DNA of 5,562 bases, from assembly GCA_002425885.1 (NCBI GenBank), contig DINC01000332.1, positions 12,811 through 18,372 on the forward strand, read 5' to 3'. This DNA is from Spirochaetia bacterium UBA5550. GTDB taxonomy: Bacteria > Spirochaetota > UBA4802 > UBA5550. Under the pieces are notes generated by a model. That model ran no database searches. It was not told the DNA's origin and saw nothing but the letters and a program-made list of their open reading frames with translations. The translations under genes were made by a program, and so were the position numbers. Below, piece after piece: positions 1 through 5,562 of this stretch (the first letter of the stretch is position 1; the number at the start of each line of letters is the position of its first letter).

Positions 1-31
1 CATGTCAATTTATTTGCTCTTCTGATAGAAT

Positions 32-61
32 AAAAAAAGGCCCCCTTGCGGGAGCCCCTTT
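32..61 (-). terminator. Intrinsic terminator of the fdhA-fdhB operon
   Basis: Read on the minus strand, the sequence forms a stem closed by a GCAA tetraloop (46-49). Core pairs are 50-52 with 43-45, a U-G wobble (53/42), then 54-56 with 39-41. G-U and A-U pairs can extend the stem outward to position 61. A run of seven U residues (38 down to 32) follows the G+C-rich core, the classic rho-independent arrangement. It starts about 21 bases after the fdhB stop codon, so it ends the operon directly after the beta subunit. On the plus strand the hairpin has only a TTT tail, so termination in that direction would be weak. Confidence 0.9.
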
Positions 62-82
62 AATGTTATATGAAATTTTTCT

Positions 83-895
83 CTATGCATCTTTTGAGAT
101 AGACTTTGCCGCTTTATACGCGAATCTCTTAAGAGCAGGAACTCCCATTGTTGCAGTTGAAAGAAGAGCATAAACATCTTTTGTATGCTCAGCTTTTACA
201 TGGTCAAACTTGGGAGGATTAACCGGAAGGTCATACTTCTCAGGCTTATCCCTGAGCACAGTAATTACTCCCAGTCCGCCATACTGGTCAAGACCGTATA
301 TGCTGGCATTGGGGTAACCGTCCGCCTTAAGCTCTTTCACACGCTTCTGCGCATAATCAATCATCTTGTTCCTGTAATCATAAAGAAGGGCTCCTGAGGG
401 GCATACAGTTACACACGCAGGGATCTCCCTTTCATTCTGTGTACAGGCATTACATTTGTGAGACCTGTCCTTCACTATTATATGCTGACCGGCATCATTT
501 GTATGGTGTATTTCCGCAATTTCAGGAACCTGGTAAACACATGCATGAACGCAGGCACCGCAGCCTATACACTTATCCTGATCGATCACTGTCCAGCCGT
601 CCTTTTTATATATAGCCTTCTCAGGACAAACTGCCATACAGTTGGCTTCCGCACAGTGAAAACATTTTTTATGCATAATCGTCCAGATCGGACGTGTTTC
701 ATTACTTCTGTCTATAGGGAAAAATATTACATGGTTCCATGTAATGGCAGAAAGTTTTCCCGGGTTTGTATATTCAGGACCCGCAAAAAATTCTGTCTTC
801 TCACCCGGCAGACCATTCCACTGTTTACAGGCAACCTGACATGCTCTGCACCCCTGGCATTTTGATGTATCAACTAAAAACGCTTTTTCAGCCAT
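83..895 (-). CDS. fdhB: Formate dehydrogenase beta subunit, four [4Fe-4S] ferredoxin-type electron-transfer protein
   Basis: This 270-residue protein should carry electrons from the catalytic alpha subunit towards the external acceptor. Four cysteine groups are visible: 13/16/19/23, 78/81/86/90, 109/112/115/119 and 148/151/161/165. That is sixteen cysteines, enough for four [4Fe-4S] clusters, as in the FdnH/FdhB family. After the last cluster, the CPSGAL motif and a GLDQYGGLGVITVL stretch resemble the family's C-terminal region. E. coli FdnH ends in a transmembrane helix. Here the last 60 residues have no convincing hydrophobic span and end in a basic tail, so the protein looks soluble. It has no signal peptide; by analogy with known FDHs it would be exported in complex with the Tat-tagged alpha subunit. 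It starts 11 bases after the alpha stop codon, which indicates translation from the same mRNA. The product class is certain; the soluble periplasmic location is inferred. Confidence 0.95.
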   Translation of the reverse strand: MAEKAFLVDTSKCQGCRACQVACKQWNGLPGEKTEFFAGPEYTNPGKLSAITWNHVIFFPIDRSNETRPIWTIMHKKCFHCAEANCMAVCPEKAIYKKDGWTVIDQDKCIGCGACVHACVYQVPEIAEIHHTNDAGQHIIVKDRSHKCNACTQNEREIPACVTVCPSGALLYDYRNKMIDYAQKRVKELKADGYPNASIYGLDQYGGLGVITVLRDKPEKYDLPVNPPKFDHVKAEHTKDVYALLSTATMGVPALKRFAYKAAKSISKDA

Positions 896-900
896 GATCT

Positions 901-908
901 ACCCCCTT
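901..908 (-). promoter_or_regulatory. fdhB ribosome binding site overlapping the fdhA stop codon
   Basis: On the minus strand, AAGGGGGT lies about six bases before the fdhB ATG, and its leading A residues belong to the TAA stop codon of fdhA (907-909). It is a G-rich variant of AGGAGG. The overlap suggests that ribosomes finishing fdhA could reinitiate on fdhB, which would help keep the two subunits in balance. The coupling is inference. Confidence 0.6.
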
Positions 909-3906
909 ACGCCTTCTGAATATTTACCAGGAATGCTTTAAATTCCGGTATTGATGAGTTAGGATCGCCGACAGACGGGGTAAGTGTATTACATGAATCA
1001 CCAGACTCGGCACATCCCTGACCGAAGTGCCAGATCATACCAACCATCTCTACCATCTTTCCATCGATCTTAAAAGGTCTGACTCTGTCAGTTACAAGGG
1101 CGTATGAGTCAATCTCTCCCCTGGCAGAACTGATCTTGACCTTGTCACCATTTTTTATTCCTTTAGCTTTCGCAAGGGACAAACTTATTTCGCAGAACAT
1201 ATCAGGAACAAGCTCTGTAAGCCACGGGAGGTTCCTTGTCATAGCGCCAGCCTGCCAGTGTTCAACAACCCTGTAGCTTGTGCCGATATAGGGGAATCGC
1301 GCAGTTGATCCGATTGTTGATTTCATTGTATCGAGAACTGAAACCGCAGGATTAAGCTGACGTGAGTTCATCAGGTTTCTTGCAACAGTTTCAAGAGGCT
1401 CAAAGTGTTCAGGGAAAGGACCATCAGCAAGAGCCGGAGCAAAAAGCCTCGCAACACCTTCAGGATTCATAATAAACGGGTTCTTCTGATCCGGCCCTGC
1501 TGTTGCACCGCCGTCAACAACATCACCCTTCCATGCGCTGCCTGTCCATTTGACAACCCATCTCTTCGGATCCCAGGGTTCCCCTTTACGGTTAACAGCT
1601 GCCCTGTTGTAGATAATCCTTCTGTTAACAGGCCATGTCCATGACCATTCAGGATACATGCCAATCTTGTTGGATGCATCTTTAAGGCCGCGCCTTGCCA
1701 TCATGTTCCCCTTTTCAGTATAGGAACCGCTGTATATCCAGTTTCCGCATGCAGTGGAGCCGTCAGCAGCAAGCTTCAGGAAGTTCTCCATCTGTTTCCC
1801 TTTTTTGCCGTCTTTACCAACGTAGTACCCGTTGATCTCTTTAGCAACAATATGGGGATCAGCTTCATGCTCACCCGGATGCCTGTAGCTCCAGTTTGCT
1901 TTGGTTATAGGATCTGGCAGCGCCACTTTCTTCCCTGCCTTCACATCATGCTCATACATTTCCCTTATCTTGAGAAACAGTTCATCAATGAGGTCAAGGT
2001 CTGAGATAGAATTACCCGGCCCCTGCTGAGCCTTGTATCTCCACTGAGCCCATCTTCCGGAGTTGGATACACTACCCTCTTTCTCAACGGATGAAACCAT
2101 AGGGAGGAGGAATACTTCTGTTTTGATTGCCGCAGTGTTAGCTCCCGGCCTTTTCCAGAATACTGATGTATCTGTTTCCCATAGGTCAGCGCAGATCATC
2201 CAGTCCAGTTTTTCGATTGCCTTGAGTATAAGGTTGGAGTTCGGTCCGCCAACTATGGGGTTTGTACCCATAAAGATAGCGCCTTTGTGCTGCCCTTTAT
2301 ACATATCCTCAAACATGGTCATGTATGGAACAGGTTTATGCGCTTTCGGGAGGAGATCGTAACAGAAATCATTCTCTTTCTTCGCGTTCTCTCCAAACCA
2401 TGCCTTCAGCATACTGACAAGATATTTAGGCTTATGCTGCCACCAGTTCATACTCATGGGGTCGTTGGTTTTAGGAGTATTATTCTTTATATAAGCTTCA
2501 AGATTCACATCCTTTGAAGCTACCGGAGCTCCAAGATATCCGGGGATAATATGCCAGAGAAGCGCATGGTCAGTTGAACCCTGAACATTAGACTCACCCC
2601 TGAGAGCATTGATTCCGCCCCCTGCAAGGCCCATATTCCCCATAAGCATCTGGAGAATTGAATATGTACGGATGTTCTGTACACCTATGGTATGCTGTGT
2701 AGCGCCCATTGCATACATGATTGTTGCAACTTTATCAGGCTTGTGAGTAGAGCAATAGAGCTCTGCCACTTTTTTGAAAGATTCAACCGGGCACCCTGAA
2801 ATTGATTCAACTTTCTCCGGTGTATATCTTTCGAAATGTTTCTTCATCAGCTGATAAACGCAATTAGGATCTTTCAGTGATTTATCTTTTTTCGGAATAC
2901 CTTTATCATCAAGCTGGTATTTCCATGTATCTTTTTCATAAGTCTTCTTTCCGCTGTCATAGCCGGAAAAAATACCATCATTAAACTTATATGCAGGGTT
3001 AATCAGATACGCTGCGTTTGTATACTCAACAACATACTCTTTCTGAATAAAATCATTCTGAAGAGCATAATTAATAATGCCGCTCATGAACGCTATATCT
3101 GTTCCGGGCCTTATTGGAGCATAAACATCAGCAAGGGATGAAGTCTTTGTAAACCTGGGGTCAACATTGATCATCTTGCCGCCGCGATCTTTCGCTTCCT
3201 GAACATATTTAAATGAAATAGGATGGTTCTCTGCTGCGTTACTGCCGATTATAAATACAACGTCTGCGTTCCGGATATCAATCCAGTGATTTGTCATCGC
3301 TCCGCGACCGAATGTAGCCCCCAAACTGGCGACTGTTGAGCTGTGTCAAATCCGGGCCTGGTTTTCCAGGTACGTTAAACCGATGAGACGCGCGAACTTC
3401 GACCATACATAACACTCTTCATTGTCAAGAGCGGCACCACCTAATCCGATAATACCGGCTGTACGGTTAACAGTTACATTGTTCTCTTTTTCGATGAAGG
3501 TTTTATCCCTTGCATCTTTGATTCTTTCAGCCATCATCTCAAAGGCTTTTTCCCATGTGATCTCTTCCCACTGGGTTCCGCCCGGTCTTCTGTACTGAAC
3601 CTTGTCAAGTCTTCTCTTGATCGGGTTGGATGCTATCTGGTAAAGAGCCGCGCCTTTTGCACATAAACTCCCTTTATTGATAGGATGTTCCGGATCACCT
3701 TCAATGTTTACGACTTTTCCATTACGGGCGGAAACGATGAGACCGCAACCTACACCGCAGTATGGACAGATTGTTGAACTCTCTTTGGTACCTTTCAGCT
3801 TGTCCGGCAAAGGCTTGCAACCGGTCAGAAAGGATGTCCCTCCAAGAAAAGCCCCGGCTGCTGTCGCACCTGACAGCTTGAGGAAATTTCTTCTGGTAAC
3901 AGGCAT
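907..3906 (-). CDS. fdhA: Formate dehydrogenase alpha subunit, selenocysteine-containing, Tat-exported (full length through in-frame UGA)
   Basis: This catalytic subunit interconverts formate and CO2 at a molybdenum or tungsten bis-MGD centre. The frame is 999 residues, near the usual length of FDH-N type alpha subunits, if TGA at 3346-3348 is read as selenocysteine 187. A twin-arginine signal (TRRNFLKLSG, residues 4-13) begins the protein. Cys47, Cys50, Cys54 and Cys82 bind one [4Fe-4S] cluster, and Lys84 matches the electron-relay lysine. The active-site segment NQARI-Sec-His closely matches FdnG, including the catalytic histidine 188 and GRGAMTNHW soon after. Cofactor-binding motifs include GSNAAENHP (221-229), VDPRFTK (248-254), GATQH (401-405), the 423-443 stretch with Arg436, and EKEGSVSNSGRW (608-619). 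The C-terminal molybdopterin-dinucleotide domain covers about 875-999. AGGAGG (3913-3918) lies six bases before the ATG. It is first in an operon with fdhB. Whether the metal is Mo or W cannot be read from the sequence. Confidence 0.95.
3316..3334 (-). promoter_or_regulatory. Candidate bacterial SECIS hairpin in the fdhA mRNA
   Basis: Counting the U of UGA as 1, bases 15-33 can fold with AGUC-G-CC pairing to GG-G-GGCU around an AGUUU loop. The E. coli fdhF and fdnG elements that bind SelB have a bulged U at position 17 and G23-U24 in the apical loop. All three bases are present at the same positions here (3332, 3326, 3325). The stem is imperfect, with a possible G19/G29 mismatch, and U17 could either bulge or wobble with G31. 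The position and key bases are seen directly; SelB binding is inferred. Confidence 0.75.
3346..3348 (-). other. UGA codon recoded as selenocysteine (Sec187 of FdhA)
   Basis: This in-frame TGA sits between NQARI and HSSTVASL, exactly where FDH alpha subunits carry the metal-ligating Sec or Cys, and is followed by the conserved catalytic histidine. Both flanking segments are in the same frame and both match FDH alpha. A nonsense mutation at precisely this codon would be a remarkable coincidence. The window holds no selA, selB, selC or selD, so the host must encode them elsewhere. Confidence 0.95.
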
Positions 3907-3912
3907 AAAGAT

Positions 3913-3918
3913 CCTCCT
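3913..3918 (-). promoter_or_regulatory. fdhA ribosome binding site
   Basis: A perfect AGGAGG on the minus strand ends six bases before the ATG at 3906. This spacing, together with the twin-arginine motif starting at residue 4, fixes the start codon of fdhA. Confidence 0.85.
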
Positions 3919-3987
3919 GGATAGTTTTATATATGTAATTTGTTTGCTTAGTAAAATTTTAATAAAAACCGGCTAAAGTTACCCGAA

Positions 3988-4017
3988 ATTATAGTTCGAG
4001 CAAAAAAAAATTATCAG
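3988..4017 (-). promoter_or_regulatory. Possible sigma-70-type promoter for fdhA-fdhB
   Basis: On the minus strand a perfect TATAAT (3993-3988) follows a CTGATA -35-like hexamer (4017-4012, four of six matches) after an 18-base spacer that includes a run of nine T. Transcription would begin near 3981, giving a leader of about 75 bases. Further upstream, two minus-strand TTGACA hexamers (4077-4072 and 4035-4030) lack -10 boxes at ideal spacing; the first has TATAAA after 15 bases. In such A+T-rich DNA chance matches are common, so this is only the best candidate. Confidence 0.4.
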
Positions 4018-4026
4018 CTTTAATTT

Positions 4027-4077
4027 TTATGTCAAATTAATTATTATTTTTTTATACACAATCATGGCTTATGTCAA
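4027..4077. repeat. Direct repeat TTATGTCAA, two copies 42 bp apart, in the divergent promoter region
   Basis: The 9-mer TTATGTCAA occurs at 4027-4035 and 4069-4077. The 42 bp offset is close to four helical turns, so both copies face the same side of the DNA. The core TGTCAA also occurs inverted as TTGACA at 4105-4110, where it looks like the -35 box of the downstream gene. The copies could be operator sites or simply promoter hexamers; no regulator is identifiable here. Confidence 0.35.
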
Positions 4078-4104
4078 TTTTGGCATAATAAATATATTCC
4101 CCGA

Positions 4105-4133
4105 TTGACAAAATCAGAATAATAGCAGATAAA
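4105..4133 (+). promoter_or_regulatory. Possible sigma-70-type promoter for the HD hydrolase gene
   Basis: A perfect TTGACA (4105-4110) is followed after 17 bases by GATAAA (4128-4133, four of six matches to TATAAT). Transcription would start near 4140, right at the Shine-Dalgarno sequence, leaving a leader of only about ten bases. The weak -10 and the very short leader keep confidence low. Confidence 0.4.
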
Positions 4134-4140
4134 TTATACG

Positions 4141-4145
4141 GGAGG
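4141..4145 (+). promoter_or_regulatory. Ribosome binding site of the HD hydrolase gene
   Basis: GGAGG lies five bases before the ATG at 4151 and supports that start. The alarmone hydrolase similarity begins within the first 25 residues, so no earlier start is needed. Confidence 0.8.
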
Positions 4146-4150
4146 CGCCA

Positions 4151-4705
4151 ATGGAACTAAAAAGAACATGGAATCAGGATTTATACCTTAAAGCTCTCCG
4201 TTTCGCGGCAGAAGCGCATGCCGGCCAGAAAATCCCGGGCACGGATCTCCCTTATCTTATGCATGTGGCTGCTGTTACAATGGAGATTAATGCAGTTATA
4301 AGCATCGAAGGCCTGAAGGAGCCTGATCTTGCGGTTCAATGCGCTCTCCTTCATGATACCATAGAAGACACCCATGTTACAAGTTATGATATAAGCCTGC
4401 TTTTCGGCCCTGATGTTGCAGCAGGAGTTAACGCTCTTACAAAAAACAAAAGCCTCGCAAAAGAGGTACAAATAAGAGACTCAATTATCAGAATACAAAA
4501 GATGCCCTGTGAGATCGCCATGGTAAAACTTGCGGACAGGATTACAAATCTTCAGCCGCCCCCTGCTCACTGGGATAAAGATAAAATAAGGCATTACAGA
4601 AGGGATGCGGAGATAATTCTTGAACATCTCGGCAGCGCAAGCCCATATCTTGCTGAAAGAATGAAATTCAAGCTCGCAGGTTACGGCTCAGGCTCAACCT
4701 CCTGA
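4151..4705 (+). CDS. Single-domain HD hydrolase, probable small alarmone (ppGpp) hydrolase
   Basis: This 184-residue protein consists essentially of one HD domain of the SpoT/Mesh1 type and should be cytosolic. It probably removes the 3'-pyrophosphate from (p)ppGpp using a bound metal such as Mn2+. HAGQ (23-26), YLMH (35-38), ALLHDTIEDT (65-74, the HDxxED motif) and KLADRITNL (126-134) correspond to the conserved SpoT hydrolase motifs. Predicted metal ligands are His38, His68, Asp69 and Asp129; Glu72 and Asn133 match further active-site positions. There is no synthetase, TGS or ACT domain, and the length is close to that of stand-alone hydrolases such as animal Mesh1. It is transcribed divergently from fdhA and overlaps the convergent membrane-protein gene by 25 bp. 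No small alarmone synthetase is adjacent in the window. Mesh1 also acts on NADPH, and other nucleotide pyrophosphates are possible, so the fold and active site are surer than the substrate. Confidence 0.85.
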   Translation: MELKRTWNQDLYLKALRFAAEAHAGQKIPGTDLPYLMHVAAVTMEINAVISIEGLKEPDLAVQCALLHDTIEDTHVTSYDISLLFGPDVAAGVNALTKNKSLAKEVQIRDSIIRIQKMPCEIAMVKLADRITNLQPPPAHWDKDKIRHYRRDAEIILEHLGSASPYLAERMKFKLAGYGSGSTS

Positions 4706-5562
4706 TCGCCGCACTCCATCTTTTTAGACTCATATTCATCCAGTATTTTATAGATCTCCCAGAAAGAGTAATAGAGAGAGAGAATAATGGGCCCTATAAT
4801 TACGCCGGGGAGATTAAAAGCCTGGATACTCCCGAGAAGAAGAAAAAAGAAGAGAAGAGGGTGAAAACTCAGTTTCTTTCCGAAAGCTTTAGGTTTCACC
4901 AGGTTTTCGAGAAAGAGGTACCAGAAAAGACACCAGCAGGCGACAAAGACCGCCATCCCCGGCTGACCTGTATAATAGAGATATAACGATGCAGGCAACC
5001 AGATAAGGGTTGTTCCAATTACCGGTATAAGTGACAGTATTGCGGCGATTGTCCCCCAGAGAAGAGTCATGCTGTTTCCGGATATATAGAGTCCCATGCC
5101 CACCATAAAACCCTGGAGACACATTATCAGAAGATTTCCAAGCATCAGCACATATATTACTTCTTTAAGACGCTCGACAACATCCATTTCCATATCCTTC
5201 GGCAACGGGAGAACCCTGTACACAGCCCCCTCAAAATTATATGCATCTTTCAGAAGGAAAAATAGTATGAGCATCATAAGAAAAAAGTTAATAGTGAATT
5301 TAAGCGGGAAAGATATTATTTCAGTTATGCTTTCAAAAAATGACATGGATGTACTTTTAACATAAGTAACAATCCGCTCCCCCATTTCAACTTTGCTTAT
5401 CCCTAAAAAGGAGAGCCCTTTCTCAACAAGGGGTTGATTACCCACATCTTTCAGAAAATCATGTGTTATTGTAAAATGAAGACTATTGTACAGCTGAAAC
5501 GCCTGTTCAGAGAGAAGAACCAGCATGTACATCACAGGTATAATTACAATCCCCATCAGCAG
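4681..5562 (-). CDS. AI-2E/PerM-family membrane protein (partial; N-terminus beyond the window)
   Basis: The reading frame is open to the right edge, so the Met codon at 5554-5556 is probably internal. About 293 residues are visible, against roughly 350 usual for the family, so about 50-60 N-terminal residues are probably missing. Counting from that Met, hydrophobic spans lie near 1-15, 82-103, 133-158, 164-195, 199-217 and 231-268; the longest may be two helices each. SLIPVIGTTLIWLPA (175-189), GKKLSFHPLL (226-235) and GSIQAFNLPGVIIGPIILS (242-260) fit the conserved C-terminal core of the TqsA/YdiK/PerM group. A soluble segment lies between the first two spans (about 16-80), as is usual for this family. 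The tail is acidic (GDQEVEPEP). Members have been linked to autoinducer-2 export or ion transport, but the substrate is unknown in most cases and cannot be inferred here. The 3' end overlaps the hydrolase gene. Confidence 0.88.
   Translation of the reverse strand: MLMGIVIIPVMYMLVLLSEQAFQLYNSLHFTITHDFLKDVGNQPLVEKGLSFLGISKVEMGERIVTYVKSTSMSFFESITEIISFPLKFTINFFLMMLILFFLLKDAYNFEGAVYRVLPLPKDMEMDVVERLKEVIYVLMLGNLLIMCLQGFMVGMGLYISGNSMTLLWGTIAAILSLIPVIGTTLIWLPASLYLYYTGQPGMAVFVACWCLFWYLFLENLVKPKAFGKKLSFHPLLFFFLLLGSIQAFNLPGVIIGPIILSLYYSFWEIYKILDEYESKKMECGDQEVEPEP

Noticed and set aside
1..33. Possible end of a plus-strand gene (frame 1 stops with TAA at 31-33), or a minus-strand start codon at 1-3.
   Set aside because: Ten codons are too few to judge, and the minus-strand ATG lacks a well-placed Shine-Dalgarno sequence. 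The stretch is left unassigned.
458..865. Plus-strand open frame of 135 codons antisense to fdhB.
   Set aside because: It lies wholly inside a well-supported gene, has no recognisable domain, and its cysteine- and threonine-rich composition is what the opposite strand of the FdhB coding sequence would produce.
1405..2517. Several open frames of 70-99 codons within fdhA on either strand.
   Set aside because: They are fully covered by fdhA, have low-complexity translations without domain features, and show no ribosome binding site worth noting.
3322..3348. Reading the TGA as a true stop, with fdhA a pseudogene or two genes (the second starting at TTG 3322-3324).
   Set aside because: Both halves share one frame, the TGA is at the known selenocysteine site, the seven intervening codons are conserved, and a SECIS-like hairpin follows. 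The TTG has no convincing Shine-Dalgarno sequence and would begin inside a conserved enzyme domain.
3677..3976. Plus-strand open frame of 99 codons antisense to the start of fdhA.
   Set aside because: It overlaps the strongly conserved Tat and [4Fe-4S] region of FdhA and runs into the promoter region; its product resembles no family I recognise.
4065..4084. Sigma-54-like GG and GC elements upstream of the hydrolase gene.
   Set aside because: The spacing between GG (4066-4067) and GC (4083-4084) is fifteen bases, not the required ten.
4181..4471. Minus-strand open frame of 96 codons inside the hydrolase gene.
   Set aside because: The plus-strand frame carries all the HD hydrolase motifs; the antisense frame is a by-product.
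4889..5365. Open frames of 77 and 89 codons within the membrane-protein gene.
   Set aside because: They are shadows of a frame with clear transmembrane spans and family motifs.

Overview
The window reads as ordinary chromosomal sequence from an anaerobic, formate-using bacterium. Coding regions have moderate G+C content and the intergenic DNA is strongly A+T-rich. A selenocysteine-dependent periplasmic formate dehydrogenase made only of alpha and beta subunits resembles the enzymes of sulfate reducers and other Desulfobacterota or Nitrospirota. That taxonomic placement is inference; no marker gene in the window settles it.

Layout. Positions 1-82 hold a short A+T-rich edge and a strong intrinsic terminator (32-61) that closes the leftward formate dehydrogenase operon. 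Positions 83-895 (minus) encode the iron-sulfur beta subunit FdhB, with sixteen cysteines in four cluster motifs. Positions 907-3906 (minus) encode the catalytic alpha subunit FdhA as one 999-residue reading frame. It is interrupted by an in-frame TGA at 3346-3348 that is almost certainly read as selenocysteine. A conventional ORF caller would split it into two genes. A candidate bacterial SECIS hairpin lies immediately downstream of the TGA. Positions 3907-4150 are a divergent, A+T-rich promoter region with repeated TGTCAA/TTGACA motifs. Positions 4151-4705 (plus) encode a single-domain HD hydrolase of the small alarmone (ppGpp) hydrolase type. Positions 4681-5562 (minus) hold the C-terminal part of an AI-2E/PerM-family membrane protein. 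It runs off the right edge and overlaps the hydrolase gene tail-to-tail by 25 bp.

How the parts work together. FdhA carries a twin-arginine signal, while FdhB has no signal of its own and no membrane anchor. The pair is therefore probably folded in the cytoplasm, exported together by Tat, and used in the periplasm to oxidise formate (or reduce CO2). No cytochrome b (gamma) subunit follows: the terminator comes directly after fdhB. Electrons probably go to a soluble periplasmic carrier, such as a c-type cytochrome, encoded elsewhere. The hydrolase and the membrane protein have no visible functional tie to formate metabolism. I see no mobile element, CRISPR array, tRNA or rRNA, and no sign of a previously undescribed system. 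The most notable points are the recoded UGA with its SECIS candidate, the two-subunit organisation, and the stand-alone alarmone hydrolase.
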